A stretch of DNA of 64,000 bases from Karstenula rhodostoma CBS 690.94 (Eukaryota > Ascomycota > Dothideomycetes > Pleosporales > Didymosphaeriaceae), in contig MU001507.1 of assembly GCA_010093485.1 (NCBI GenBank), forward strand, positions 135,620-199,619, written 5' to 3'. Below the pieces are notes generated by a model that saw nothing but the letters and a program-made list of their open reading frames with translations, was not told where the DNA came from and did no database searches. The position numbers and the translations under genes are program-made. Shown in pieces: positions 34,101 through 46,764 of this stretch (position 1 is its first letter; each line of letters begins with the position of its first letter).

Positions 34101-37100
34101 TCGTCCAAGATCTCCCGCCCCGGGCCTCCACGTTGTTAATTCTGCTCTAAACCCTGAAGCAGTGGACATACCCCCCCGTCTCAGTCGCGAAGTCTCGCCA
34201 ATGTCTGAACAACTTCGCTCCGGCCAAGATACGCCTACGAAAGAATCACATGACCATAGTCACGACCCTATGCAAGCTCCGGTTGTCAGTCCTGCAATAA
34301 GCGCACCGATTCATGGCGTTCAGGAGCCTACAGCAAGTTCTCCTAATGCAACGGTGTCCCCAACTTCAGATAAACCTCTTGGGTTCAAAGACATCCTGCA
34401 GATTAAGTCTCCAGCGGAGAGAATAAGCGGCTACAACAAGACGCGCAGCTACTGGGCGCATGCTGACCATGGACTGGGCGATTGGGTGAACACAGTCCTA
34501 AGCACGAATCCGGATCTTGCCACGCAACCGTACCCGCAACCTCGGCCCACTCTGAGCACATCAGGGACGATGCGTCATCGACCTACCGGGTCCATATCAT
34601 TGTTCGGAAAACATCACGGTGCGGGTAGTACCCAAGCAGAACTAGCCGGAGCACCCACTGCCCAGACTCCAGTCACACCCACTGCTGCGCCAACCTTCCC
34701 AGGAAGCGGGAAGAGTGCGAGCCATCAGATGCAAGTTAGAGGAAAAGACCTCTTGCACACGGCTGGCGCGTTGAGCGGAAAAGGGTTGACGGGTGCGAAG
34801 GGTCTCTTTGCGAAGGGCAAGAGCCGCTTCAAAAGCGACAAGGTAGATAAATGATTTCCTGTTTTTTTTTTGTTTCCTTACGACACGATCCGACGATGCG
34901 CTTCACGATTTCTCTTCTGATGGCGGGTGGATGGGACGTCAACAGATGCTCGGACTCTTGGCTCGGCTGCTCTCCAATTCTTTGGACGTCTTTATCAACT
35001 CGCCAGTCTTTCCATCCAGGCCCTAATTTTCCCATCCTGTGTTGACGCATTCTCTGTATGATTAGGGCCAATATAATCTTTCCATATCCATGTGATCCCA
35101 CCTCTTGATGAGTATACGTGTTGATTGTGATGTAGGCCTCGGAATCGGAACCATCCTCGTCGCGCGAAACGTCAGAAGAGCCGTCGGACATCGGCAGCAC
35201 GGCCTCTGACTTCGACACCCTCGGACGCCTCTCATTGGATATGACGGAGAGCGTGAATCAGGAAAAGAAGCAAAGACGTCGTTTCTCGTCGCCGTTCCAC
35301 CGTTCTGGTCGCTCGAGGTCACATCCTGGCAGCATCGTTCTGCCGAGCATCGAGTCGACTCCGCGCTCCACATCGGGACACAGTCGCCCACAGTCATACC
35401 ATCCGCCTGAGGCATGGGGTGCAGGGCCACACGCACTCTCAACTACGCCACCGGCAAGAGAGCTCCTGACACCTGAGCGGCTGGGTGTGTTGCCTTCCCC
35501 CGCGAAAAGCGCATTTTCGCTCTTCCCACAGGACGGTGATGTTCCTCCCGTGCCACCGATTCCAGAGGCTTTGGATAGTAGTTTTTCAGAACATGTGACG
35601 CCTCGACTGCTGCAGTCTGTGATTCGAAACTCGACGCCGCCGGCAGTGGAGACGAAGACGCTGGAAGAGAGATCTTCTTTTGTGGAACCACCTGCGAGCA
35701 GGACTTATAGGCTTGAAGAGGATGTTGCCGTTGGGCGCCGGGAGCTGCTGGATGATGAGTCTGAGTTGCTAGAAGAAGGCGATGTTGTGGAGAGTGTGGA
35801 AGAAGACGCGACGATAGCGCCTGCGATGGAAGTTCGACGAGATGAGGACAGCCACGACGCTCTTCCTCCGCAATTGCACCATGATGACTCTACACTTGAC
35901 GACGACTGGGTACAGATCCAGGCTATCTCTTGCTCAAATTCAGAGAGCAAAGGTGAGATTTCCCTACAGCCTCAACGCGAACCAATTTCGCCTACGGGTG
36001 CTAGGCAGCAAACCCCGTGGGACGATCAAATGTCGGACGGCGAATCAGCGTTATCAGATAGCCATCTTGAGGAAAGGCAGGGCCCGCTGCTACGCCACAG
36101 ATCTGTTTCGCCAAACGATGCTCCCGTAAGACATGATACGAACTCTGTAGAGGGCATAGAGCAGCCCGTTGCCGACGACAGCGATGATGATCTACCTCCG
36201 CAGCTTCACCATGATCCGATTCCTGTCAAAGGTCCTCAAATCGCCTTAGATTGGGAAGCGGATGCTGTGGCTGGAGCAGCGCCCATTGATCTGGAGATGT
36301 CGCCTACCTTGTCACCCGTAAAGCCTCATCGCTTAAACAGCCACGAGGGAGACGGACAACCTTATCTTCAACAGCTTTTGAATGCGCATCCGCAACGACC
36401 CGCTCTAGACATCAGCCCGATGCTTCCACCAGCCAAACCTGTCTCGGATATTTCAGACAACTCTGATGACGAGCAAGCAACACCTCTCGCTTCTGCGATG
36501 AACGCACCTGGTGGGGGGCGGTTTTTGTATGAGACGGAACTCATAGGTGGCGATCTCTCTCCCATTTCGTCGCATGCGTCCAGCGACGAAGAGAGGACGC
36601 CGACAGAGCCAGACGTGCATTCATCGCACACAGTCGACGCGATTGCAACTTCAATGGCTGTCACGGTTGTAGACACGGCGCAGTCGCCGCGCGACAAGGC
36701 TGCGACGGGCGAGGATGCACTAAAAACTACCCCGCGGTCCAAGCCACAACAACAACAACAACTAAGCGCATACCGTGTAGTTCACGCCGTGGAGTATCTT
36801 CATTCGCAATCGTCGTTGGAGTCATGGGAGCACGAGAGCACTGCTACATTGTCGCAATCGGACGGGAGTCCGCGTCTTGATGAGCACGACGAGGCCGAGG
36901 TTCCATCTGTGCCTCTTGTGTCGGACCTGAGCCTGGACAACGTCGTCGTGAGGGCGGAAGAGGCACACAACGCATCTTCAAAAGACAAGCCAGCACTCTT
37001 GTCGGGTCGAGATTCGCCAGAGCCAGTGGCTCCGATCAAGTCCGATACACCCCAGGAGGACCCGCAACAATCTCCGCCAGTTGGGCTCGCTGGGGCTCAC

Positions 37101-40100
37101 AAACGCTCCGAGTCGCTTTTGTCAAAGATATCGTCCATGGTGTCGGCAGACGACGCGTCTTTGTCTCCAGTCTCGAGCTACGGTCCTCGTTCGCGTCCTC
37201 CAAGCAGTGCGGCAGGCCGTCAACGGCAGATTCCGTCCGCTAAGGCCTCCCCAATCCCTGTGCAGATCAAGGAAGAACCTACTGCACCCGACCACGTCAA
37301 CAGCTCAATAGACAACGATGATTTTGACTTGTATGCCGACCACAACGGCGTGGTGAAAGACGAGGAAGGCCGACTTTTGCGTGTTACGACTGACCAGCCG
37401 CCCAAACCCGCTGCCTCTTCGCGACCTCCTACGTCCGGCGCGTCGAAGCCTACTCCTCTTTCCGCGCAAATGGAAGAGTCGTCGGGGCGATATAGCGATG
37501 AACGCCCAATGAGTTTCGTTTGGGGCCCTCGAGATGCTAATGGTAGACCACAAGATGAAATCAATCGTCCTGGTGGAGGCACCCAGGATCAATCCCCGCC
37601 GCGCGTCCCTAACACGCGGGTCCAGCGATCCAGCCATCTCCGCATTGGTCCCATGATGAAACAAAAAGCACAAACTACTGGAACCCAGCCAAACGGCCGA
37701 CTCCTGGAGGAACCTTCTCAGGGTGAATTGGGGAGTAAAAATGTTTCGCCGTTGAGCAGCTATCGCGAGAGCAACAAGTCCTCCCCGCACAACAACGTCT
37801 CCCCGCCTCCCGTCGCTAGTGCGTCTCCTCCTCCATCGGGCTCTCCGCCATCTACCATTTTTGAGCGACCACAGCTCGAAAGTCCGAAGACTTCAAATGG
37901 CCAGCCATCGCCACCAAAGTCACCTGACCCGCGATTGATCCAAGATCCACGAGTAATGATGGAGGCGCAGATGCGGGGGTGGACACCTGGTCAACCATTT
38001 CCACAGGACCTTCGCTTGCGACCCAACGTTCCTGCTCAGACTCAGATGCAGGGTCTCCCCCAGAGTCCGCCTTCAGCTCCGAGGAATCAGTATGAATATC
38101 AACAGACGATGGCACGTCGAGCCATGCAAGCACCTGAGCTCAAGTCATCGCCACCACCTGGCATGCAGTCTAGCAAAAAAGATGACAAGTTCTCGATACC
38201 CAAGTTTTCGTCAGTCTTCAAAGGTTTAGGCAAATCTAGCTCGAACCCCCCGCATGCCTCGCAACCGCCACCGCAGCAGCCTATGCAGCCGGCTCCGCAA
38301 CAGATGCAACAGTACCAGAACATAATGCACCCGCACCCGAACAATGTAGTAGAGAATGAAAGGCGGAGCATTTCCCTTCAATCTGGCGTGAGCGATATGA
38401 TTCCCCCACAGAAAGCTCCGACGAAAGAGAGAAAAACAAGCGCTTTCGGCCTCAATCGACCCCTAAGCTTTGGACAAGAGTCGCATAACAGTCAAGACAG
38501 CACGAGGGTCCAGGTCACTGGCTCTAGACTGGATTTGGGATATCCTGCAAGTCCTCCGCTTTCTCAGGGCATACCTCCGCAACAGCCCCTTCAGCACGTT
38601 GTCCAAACCGTGCAAAATCTTCCAAGGCCAGAGGACTATCGAGCTTCTACTTCTGAAGTGCCGGGGAATAATGGCAAGAAGAAGAGGTTCTCCTCTTTAG
38701 GCAACATCTTCAATCGCACCTCCGCCAGTGGTCCGTCGTTTCCCACCAAGCAGAAGATGAGCAAAGAGGACAAGAAGGCGCTAAAGGCTCAGAAACATTC
38801 GAGTGCAATGCCGCTGCAGTCAGTGCCACAAGGTCAACCATGGCCGCCACAGCAGCCTGTGGACCAGCGGCCATACGGTGCTGTTCAATATGGTCCGCCT
38901 CCGGTGGCAAGACCTTTTCCCGGAATGCAAGGCGTGCCGTTGCAGCCTATACAGTTGCAAACTATGCAACAGCATGCTGTGCCACCTGTTTCTCCACGGA
39001 GTATGCAGCTACAGTCTATGTCACCTATGTCACCTATGTCACCGCAGAGCATGCATCCTCACGGGATGCATCAACAGTACACTCAGGCTCCTCAAGGATT
39101 CCAGCATCCGGCTCAAGTTCCACACTCACAATTTGCACCACCAATACAGCAGCCTCTAGGGGCTCCAGAGGGTTCAGCCTACATGGATTCGCGACAAATA
39201 GCTCAAATGATGCAGGCGCAACGCATGCACGAACAGAGCAGACCATCCACTCACCATTCATCTCAGATCGCGCATCCAAGTATCCCTACCGCACCGACTT
39301 TACCTCACCTTGCACAAAGACCAGAGGAACCCATTCCCCCCGCTTTCAACGAATATTTCAAGCCGGATCTCAAGATAATCAAGCCTCTTCCACCTATCCA
39401 ACCACAACCGGAACAGCGCAATCAATACCATCAACACCCACCACAGCCGCAGCCGACTCCGGTGGTACCACAGCCACCTCGCAATCCTCGTAGCGTATCT
39501 GCTCCGACGACTGTTCCATCTGTCGATCAAACGCCCTATGTTTCACAGCGGCAGGTAAGCTCGCCTTTGCATGAGCCGCAATACGACACCCCACAGATTC
39601 CGGCAGCGTATACACAAGTCTCGGGCGCTTTTGTTTCGCCTAGTTTGGAGCAGGGACCTTCTCGCACGGAAGACTTGGCTGATGCTCGATCTTACAATCG
39701 GCAATATTCGGACCCACTTATGCAGCCCCTCTCACCCCAAGTATCCGCTATGGCGACGTCGCCCCCTAACCTCCGCCATAACTCTAGTGACTCGGTTGTC
39801 TCACCAATCTCAGATCCTTCACCAGGTCCTATGACTGGTCCCTCGCCACCACCGAATTCGAGGCCTCCGAAGCAAAGGATGACTAGTATCACGGAGCAGG
39901 TTCAGTCGGAGCGTCCTTGGAACTTGGATCTACCTCATGGAGCTACAGAACAGGAGATTGTACGCGCACGTCAGCGACAGTACATGGAGCAGCAACTTGC
40001 TGCACAAGAGCAACTGCATGCTGAATGGACTGGCCGGTCACCATCGCCTCGTTCCGGGCAAAGCCAGCAGTCGGCCAGTCCCCCACCACCCGCACCAACT

Positions 40101-41099
40101 CAAGCGCAGCCTCCACACAGGGGAAGTGGAGGGTTCCGCGAACTACTTCCCCGCAGCTCGCCTCAGCCTTATCCCATCACAGAGGAGCCGGAGTCCCAGA
40201 GGTCGCAGCCTGAAGGACAACGACTGCCCAGTCCACCAATAGCTCCTGCACCCGTTCATCCTGGGCAGTTCTCCAGTCCGGCGGGCTACCCTCTACCAAT
40301 GTCACCGGGTCCAGCCAACATCAGGAGCCCAGTCAACCCTGTGGCAAACATGATGCCTCCCCCATCCCTTCCTGCGAAGATACCCCATACCCCAATGAAC
40401 GCATCTTTCTCGGACCCTCTCATGAACGGGCCAATCTCGCAAGACGCCGCGTCGGACGACACCCACGACTCACTCTACGACCCACCCCCACCCCCAACCG
40501 ACTACCAACACCCTGCCCATCGTGGTCGGCCAGAGTATGACGACCTACCCCCCGCAGACGAACCACCGCCCTACTCCGGCCCCGGCGTACCAAACGACGG
40601 CATGGACAAGGACCGCCCCCGTCCCCCCGGCATCGTGACTGATCGAGGCCGACTCCTCGAGCCCCGCCAGCGCCAAGCCTCCCTCGGCATCCTGCAGCAC
40701 CCGCAGCCCGCATCCATGGCCGCCTCGCCGCAGCGCTCGTCCGCCGACATGGGCGCTGACATCCTCCGCCGCCAGCTGCTGCAGGTCGAACAGCGCGAGC
40801 GCACCGACCGCCTGCAGCAAGCCGAGGCGCGGCGCGTCGAGTCGGAGCGCGAACGCGAAGAACGCGAGCGTGCGAGGGCTCGCGCCCGCGAACTAGAGCG
40901 CAGTGTCTCTGGCGGCGGCCGCGTGGGCAGCTTGCGCAGCGCGCAGGGCAGCACGAGGAACGGCGCGGGCGGGTTCGAGAGGGGCGGGAGTACCCGCCGC
41001 GCCGTGTATGAGTTGCCTGCTGAGGAGGACGACGAGCCTGTCATGCGGGCGACGAGTTTTCCGGGGCAAGAGTGGGTGCCTACGTGGACCGAGGATTAG
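31136..41099 (+). CDS. very long intrinsically disordered Ser/Pro/Gln-rich protein (one gene or two)
   Basis: The model joins 31136-31182, 31421-31708, 31761-34842 and 35136-41099, giving 3126 residues. The conserved-looking start is MSGPYRFQADSARTPL then KTKKWVEAKKNAYDGDDWGD. The first ~1100 residues are Ser/Pro/Glu-rich and end RFKSDK. Exon 4 continues with ASESEPSSSRETSEEPSD and is rich in Pro, Gln, His and Met (LQSMSPMSPMSPQSMHPHGM); it ends with a charged coiled coil and PGQEWVPTWTED. No folded domain is recognised; many proline stretches could bind SH3 domains. The exon 3-4 junction is the doubtful point. Without it, gene one ends at 34854 and a second gene would have to start at ATG 35241, although clearly coding sequence extends upstream of that ATG to a splice acceptor at 35135. 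I favour one gene. Confidence 0.65.
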
Positions 41100-41883
41100 A
41101 AGGGTTTGTCTGGTCGACTTTCGCCCTACGCTGTCTTTCCTGTGTTCACTATCCGTATTGTACATTTCCAATGTCTGCTTAATATGTAGCATCTAGCTTT
41201 TCCTTTGTCTTCCTTAACAGCGGCTGGACGGCAACGACCGTCCCTGCTGCTCTGTTTTGTTCTTTTCTGTTCACTTGGTTGGTTGGAGCTGGATACCCCC
41301 AAAATTCGCATCGTATCGTTTCTTTCCGTTCCGTCATTTCATTCCATCTCATCTCCTTTTCCTTTCTCTATCTATTCTTTCTCCGTCGCATGTCTGGCGA
41401 GGGTTTCCGCGAACGTTGTCACCACACATACCTATCTATACATAATGTTTAAAATATCCATTCGCATTGTACGAAAAACGTGTCCCATCGTCTTTTCTGT
41501 GGATGTTGTGTGCCTGGCTGTGGGGATCGATCGTTCAGATCGGCTACTGAGGGTACTACGATGAAAAGGTTGAAACACTTGACAGGTAAGGGCAACAGCC
41601 GGTAGCGCGAGCCATGGTCGTTGAGAAAAAGTGATTCACGTTGTCCGCGCACAAAGGGGCGAGAATGAGTGAAAAGTCGCTCACGAGTCCCAGTCATTCG
41701 CCCCAACGGATTGAACCCGCCTCTATATAAGGTTTTAGACCATAGCTCTCCCAGATTTTAATTCCACAGTCTTCTCCACACGCGCACTCTCAACCTAGCC
41801 TGCATCGATCAACTCAGGTCAGAACAGACACACGACAGCACAGTCGAATACTGCCGTCACAGTCGAAAACCACCACGACAGTC
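41100..41883. other. spacer and promoter of orphan gene
   Basis: This follows the large gene and contains pyrimidine-rich sequence. A TATA-like box (TATATAA, 41724-41730) lies about 155 bp before the next ATG, and a C/A-rich leader follows it. No additional gene is seen. Confidence 0.5.
41724..41730 (+). promoter_or_regulatory. TATA box candidate for the gene at 41884
   Basis: TATATAA in the context CTCTATATAAGG, placed at a plausible distance ahead of a leader rich in CTCAACC-like sequence. Confidence 0.5.
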
Positions 41884-42762
41884 ATGCTCCGTACAGCCTT
41901 CTCCCGGGCGCGCGCCGCAGTGCAGCCTTCATCCCGCCGCCTCACTGCGGTCCCCAAGTCCACCCAGGAGCCCCCCAAACGCCTCAACCTCAACACGCTG
42001 GAAACGACGTCGTTCTCGCCCATGAACACCGGCGTCACTGTTTCGCGCCCATTCCCCGGAGACCCTGAGTCTACCCAGGAAACTCCAAACCACGCAGCCA
42101 ACCTCGAAGCGCTCATCGCGGCGTCGACGTCCTGTTCGCCCGCAAACCCTGGAGCCACGCTGCCGCTCATGTCGTCGGTGTCGATCGACCTGGGCAGCCG
42201 CGCGCGCGTGCTCGACGACATCCCGAGTATCCTGAAGCGCTTCGACGTCCCTAAAGCGAACCTGCTCACGCAGTTCCCTGCAAAGCGTGTTGAGTCGAGC
42301 CAGGATCCCACGATCCAGCAGCGTCTCAACACTCCGCAGACTATTTCCCTAGTCATGAAGACGCAGCCCACCACCACCACCGCCGCCGTGATCCCCGCCC
42401 CGCGCCCCTGGTTCTTCAACCTCCCTGCTTTCCTGCGCCCCCGCGAGGGCACTACGTACTACGCCGCCTTCGCACCGGAGCAGAAGACTAAGGTCGACGT
42501 CGCGGGGAAGCCTAACTTTGTGCAGTACATTCTGTACGGCAACCCTGATCCGGATGGCAAGATGGGTGTGGCGGTGCAGAAGCGTACGCTGTGGGAGTCG
42601 ATCGTGTATGGTGTTCCTGATGAGGGGGGCGAGAAGGTGGCGGCGAAGACGGAGACGGTTGTTGTTGGTGAGAAGAAGGAGGAGGTGGTGGTTATGGAGA
42701 AGGAGAAGGACAAGACGGTTGAGGTCCACGAGGGTAGTGGGTACGGTATGATTGCGAAGTAG
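41884..42762 (+). CDS. uncharacterised protein with degenerate internal repeats, possible mitochondrial presequence
   Basis: Intronless, 292 residues. The N-terminus MLRTAFSRARAAVQPSSRRL is rich in Arg, Ser and Ala and lacks acidic residues, as in mitochondrial targeting presequences. Three related segments follow, beginning KSTQEPPKRLNLNTLE, ESTQETPNHAANLEAL and ESSQDPTIQQRLNTPQ, with SPMNTGVTV and SPANPGATL at matching positions in the first two. The second half contains FVQYILYGNPDPDGK and WESIVYGVPDEGGEK and ends in a Lys/Glu/Val-rich tail. I recognise no family. A TATA box and strong codon bias toward C or G third positions support it as a real gene. Confidence 0.7.
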   Translation: MLRTAFSRARAAVQPSSRRLTAVPKSTQEPPKRLNLNTLETTSFSPMNTGVTVSRPFPGDPESTQETPNHAANLEALIAASTSCSPANPGATLPLMSSVSIDLGSRARVLDDIPSILKRFDVPKANLLTQFPAKRVESSQDPTIQQRLNTPQTISLVMKTQPTTTTAAVIPAPRPWFFNLPAFLRPREGTTYYAAFAPEQKTKVDVAGKPNFVQYILYGNPDPDGKMGVAVQKRTLWESIVYGVPDEGGEKVAAKTETVVVGEKKEEVVVMEKEKDKTVEVHEGSGYGMIAK

Positions 42763-43766
42763 GGGCAATACCATGGGGAGGGAAAGGAGCGGTGGATAAG
42801 CGGGAGTACTCGGCATCTGCTCCTTCGATATGGAGTGAAAAGCGTTCTTGCAGCGCGAACTTTCTGCGTTTTCGATACCCTCAGCATTACGGCGTTTTGG
42901 TGGCATATACCCCAGATGAGTGGCGCTTTCGTGCTTCTGAAAGGTTCTAGACGGAAGTGGTCTAGAGACTTACAGTGGTTCCGGTAGAACAGGAATTGCA
43001 AACACATCAACTTCAAATAAATATTGTGTACGTGATATGCCCATGTGAAGTGACGCTCTTGCTTAGTTTCGAAGCCATGTTGTCTGCACATCAAAGTGTT
43101 ACTTTGGCGATCCATCTAACTTTCTAGAGGTGATTCTGTCTCGAAGACGATGGTAGAGGGCTAAAAGTAAGCGGCATATCGACAGGACGAGAAGTATATA
43201 TATTAAACGAGAGTACTCTACTAGAGTACGTGATGACTTCGTGCTTCAGAGAAGGTTGAGGCTAAGCTGAGCTGTGCAGGGTCCTTGCCCGTCGCTCGAA
43301 CGTTGAACAAAGAGACCTATCAGATCACGCTTTTGACCACCAATTGTCCAATGAGCACATCTCATTGTGAATTGCTAGGGTCGTAGAAGTGTGTAATAGT
43401 ATTTTCGACGGTTTTCGGAACTGCCCGTTTCTGGAATCTTTTAGTCTGCAGCCAACGTGATGGACAGTTTTTCCAAAACTGCCGCTTCGGGAAGGTTGAT
43501 CATTCACTCCAGTTCCAGCAACTCTCTGGCCAGATCGAAGCTGCATTGCATACTTAAGCCTTAGATTCTACCTTCTACCATCTCGAAGACCTAAAAACAT
43601 AGCTACTTAGCCAGTACGCCTCACAGCTTTCCCGCGCACCGAGCCACCGCCGACCCTTGAGGCAGCCCCAGCCGAGCCCGCTCCGCCCCGCCCCGCAGCA
43701 CCAAACAGCACCACCAACTTCTCGCGCACCCCACCAAAGCCACCTCTCACCCACACACACCCAACC
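42763..43766. other. 1 kb spacer
   Basis: No gene is seen. A perfect 17-bp palindrome (8+1+8) lies at 43213-43229 just after a TATATATTAA stretch. The last ~100 bp before the PDCD5 start are C/A-rich, as in fungal leaders. Confidence 0.5.
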
Positions 43767-44272
43767 ATGGCCGACGACGACCTCGAGCAGGTACGCTCAC
43801 CCCTCCCCCACCTACCCACCGCACTAACCCCTCCTCCCCCCACAGATCCGCCGCGCACGCCTCCAACAACTCCGCGAACAAGGCAACGACGGCGAACCCT
43901 CAGAGCAAGACGCAAAACAGTGCGTCCCCTCCCCTCCCCTCCCGCATTCACCCACCCTAACCCTCCCCCAGACAGCGCGAATCCACACAACGCACGTCGA
44001 TCCTCACGCAAATCCTCACCCCCGAAGCCGCCGACCGCCTCGGCCGCATCCGCCTCGTCAAAGAATCCCGCGCCACCGACATGGAGAACCGGCTCATCAT
44101 GCTGGCCAAGACGGGCCAGCTGCGCGCCAAAGTCACCGAGGCGCAGCTGAAGGAGCTGCTGGGCGCGGTGGCTGAGCAGCAGGAGAAGGAGGAGAGTCGC
44201 ATTGTGGTGAATCGGCGGGGCGGCGGCGGGTGGGATGATGATGATTTGGATGATTTGTTGAAGGATGTTTAG
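43767..44272 (+). CDS. PDCD5 / TFAR19-family DNA-binding protein
   Basis: Three exons (43767-43790, 43846-43919, 43972-44272) give 132 residues. The two introns (55 and 52 nt) are extremely C-rich. The start MADDDLEQIRRARLQQLREQ and the core RTSILTQILTPEAADRLGRI, RLVKESRATDMENRLIMLAK and TGQLRAKVTEAQLKELL follow the PDCD5 triple-helix fold. The protein ends in a Gly-rich and acidic tail (GGGGWDDDDLDDLLKDV). Relatives in animals are linked to apoptosis and chaperonin (TRiC) binding, and archaeal relatives bind DNA; the fungal role is poorly known. Length is typical. Confidence 0.93.
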
Positions 44273-44682
44273 TATGGGGTGAGAGGAAGTGTGGCGTGCA
44301 TTGGCAGGCGTTTATGGACTGGACTGGACTGGACTGGATGGCATATATTCCCCGTTTGTGGGTCTTGGGTATGGAACATGAAGCGGGCGCCGCTGATATG
44401 TTGGCCCTGAGGACATGCAAAAGCAAGTTTGATTCAAAGTTATGTACTGGGCTCGCTTGTGCCGTTGTCCTGTGGGCATGAGACCAAGGACGCCAGTGGT
44501 ATCGGACTACGCCCTTATCGCTGAGTCGCCATCTGGAACCCTACAACTACTCTGCAGATGGCGTACTAACTACTGGGTCAAAAGTCTAAATAAGTCCTGC
44601 ATTGCTCCTCTTAGGGTAACACAGTGCAATCGAACTTTTGCCTAATCGTAACGCGCAGGTCCATACTGGGGTGAAACGCTCT
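44273..44682. other. convergent 3' spacer with (GGACT)n
   Basis: This lies between the stops of PDCD5 (plus) and the Arb2-domain gene (minus). About five GGACT units occur at 44316-44339. No gene is seen. Confidence 0.6.
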
Positions 44683-46764
44683 TCACTCCTCCTCAAGCTC
44701 CAACCTAGCAAGCTCCTCCTCCACCGTGTTCAAGCATCCAGCGCTCGCAACCAGATTGCTGTCCGCCTGTACCCCCGCAAACTGTATCGGCGCACCGGGC
44801 TTCTTCTCCGTCCACTCCTCGTTCGCCTGCTGCTTCCATTTGTCCCGCAGGTCCTGTGCAGCACCAGGACCCAGCGCACCCGCCGCAAGTGCCCTCTCCT
44901 CTAGTTCCCTCAACTCAGCGTCCTTCTTGATGATGCGCTTCTGGAGGCGGACTAGTCCAGGTAAGAGATCAGGCTTGTCCTGCGGAATTGCATGGAACGC
45001 TGCCTCCAGCCGGGTTAACTCCGCTTGAGCGGCAAGCACCTGTTGCTTCTCGGGATTGAGCATTTCGTCGGGAAGTGCGTCGAACCGGGAGTCAACGGGA
45101 ATCGTAAGATCGTGTTTGAAGTTGGGGTTGCAGAAGCCCTTGGGGTCTAGAGTCTGGTGAGTCTACTCCGGACACATTACAAGTTCACGTTGACTTACCT
45201 CGCGCTACGTCTTCGAAGAAATTGAGAACAGCCTGCTGCACAGTAGACTGCGTGAAGATGCATTCGCCGACCCAGGTGTCTCCACCACCGAAGGTCGGAC
45301 AAAGCGGTGTTGAATCGAGAAAGCCATCATCTGACGTGGGCTCCTTCGTAGCTGCTATCGCTACCTTGGCTTCTGGGATATTAGCAAACGGGGTATCAGC
45401 ACGATGCCCGACTCCTCCTTCCACGGTCTCCAGCCAGTCGATGGGCATTTCAGAGGCCGGCTTGTCGGAGACAGCTTTGGAGATGTGATCCGAAGGAGAT
45501 GCCTTGCACTGGGTCGGATCGGCACTCGAGTGTTGTGAAGTCTCCCAATGCCTTGCACGCGTATGGAGGAAAGCCTTCACATCTGGGTTGTGGATCTGAT
45601 GGCCGCCGACTGGCGACTGCATAACAGCCAACGCTGTGATGCGATCGGCTGAACCATAGACTACATGTGTTACTATAGGGTACCATCAGGGAGCAGCGCA
45701 CTTACAGTCCTTATTGAGGACTTCTATAAGGCTCTCTACGCCATTCTCAATTGCCACCACGTACACCTCTGCCTCGGGGGAGACAAAGTTCGGGTTCTTG
45801 ATCACCGTATCGAAGACAGTCTTGATGTGCTCAGCCGCTGACGTGTGGCCCTCGACCCGATTCTCAACTTCGTGGGTCTTCACGGGGTCATGGGTAATGG
45901 ACTTTCGCGGTAGAGCGGTCCAGCTGCGCATCGAGAGCGCATTGTTGAACTTGTGCGAATAGAGAAGCTGGCCGGTGTTGAGGACAATCAATCCGGGGAT
46001 ATGCTCCTCCTTCTCAATTCGCGCACCGTCTTTGGCTAGCTTCTCTCCAAGATTGGTGTTCATGTTCGCCTGTGCGCGGTTGACGAGCCCTAAGGTGCGG
46101 GTGCAAATTTAGTGTGAGTTAAGACAGGGTGGTATGTCTCAGCTAAGCAGCGAGAAAGGCGTTTTTCCTTCTGAAAGAAAGACACATCCAATTTATACCC
46201 GGTGATTTACTTACCCTTGGCGAAGTTGACCACTGAACCGTCGTTTACACCGCCCTCGCGCTGTAGCTCACGATACGCCAGGATCCCAAGGTCCTGGTAG
46301 GTATCATCGTTGATGATGACGATGACACGCTTCCGTGTCTTCAACACTTCGGCAGCGGGTGCAAGGATGGGGATATGCGGACCTTTCGGCTTGGTGTTCG
46401 ACAATGCAGGCAGGTATAACTCCTTGAGACCCAGGGCTGACAGGCGGCTCATGACCTCTCGGCGTTGGCAAACTAAGCGGAGTTAATGTACGCTCGTATA
46501 CGTCTCGTTGATGTACGTACCACGCATCGCCTCGCCGCGGACCTCATTGTGGCGGTCGTTGTTCGTATAGAAGAAGTCGAAGAAGTGCTCTGGAGCCTCG
46601 ATCCTACGAAAGCAGCCGTTCTGGTCAACGAAATACCCAAGCTCCTTGAGGTCGGCCTAGTAGTTGGTACGCGGTCAGCCTATCTGGTGCACACTGTGGG
46701 GCTTGGAGCGGCTCACGGGATACTTCGCATCGGGGTGTAGTGTGCTCTCCTGTCGGCGAAACAT
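44683..46764 (-). CDS. Arb2-domain protein
   Basis: Six exons (46717-46764, 46521-46656, 46215-46472, 45706-46089, 45199-45660, 44683-45146) give 583 residues. The start is MFRRQESTLHPDAKYP, then ADLKELGYFVDQNG. The Arb2 fold includes RVIVIINDDTYQDLGILAYR, GLIVLNTGQLLYSHKFNNAL and EAEVYVVAIENGVESLIEVL. FFEDVARDPKGFCNPNF follows near residue 430, and the C-terminus is a charged coiled coil. In fission yeast, Arb2 belongs to the argonaute siRNA chaperone complex, and the same domain occurs in class II histone deacetylases such as Clr3/Hda1, so a link to heterochromatin or RNA silencing is plausible but not shown. The gene lies 337 bp downstream of uS14m, same strand. The last junction uses an acceptor TCTAG chosen to keep frame. 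Confidence 0.87.

Noticed and set aside
38840..39493. 217-codon plus frame inside the large disordered gene
   Set aside because: Out-of-frame shadow of a Gln/Pro-rich exon; the main frame stays open for almost 6 kb.
42349..43115. Two long minus-strand frames over the orphan gene and its 3' flank
   Set aside because: They overlap the better-supported plus-strand gene, which has a TATA box, leader and codon bias; the antisense products are Leu/His/Arg-rich shadows.
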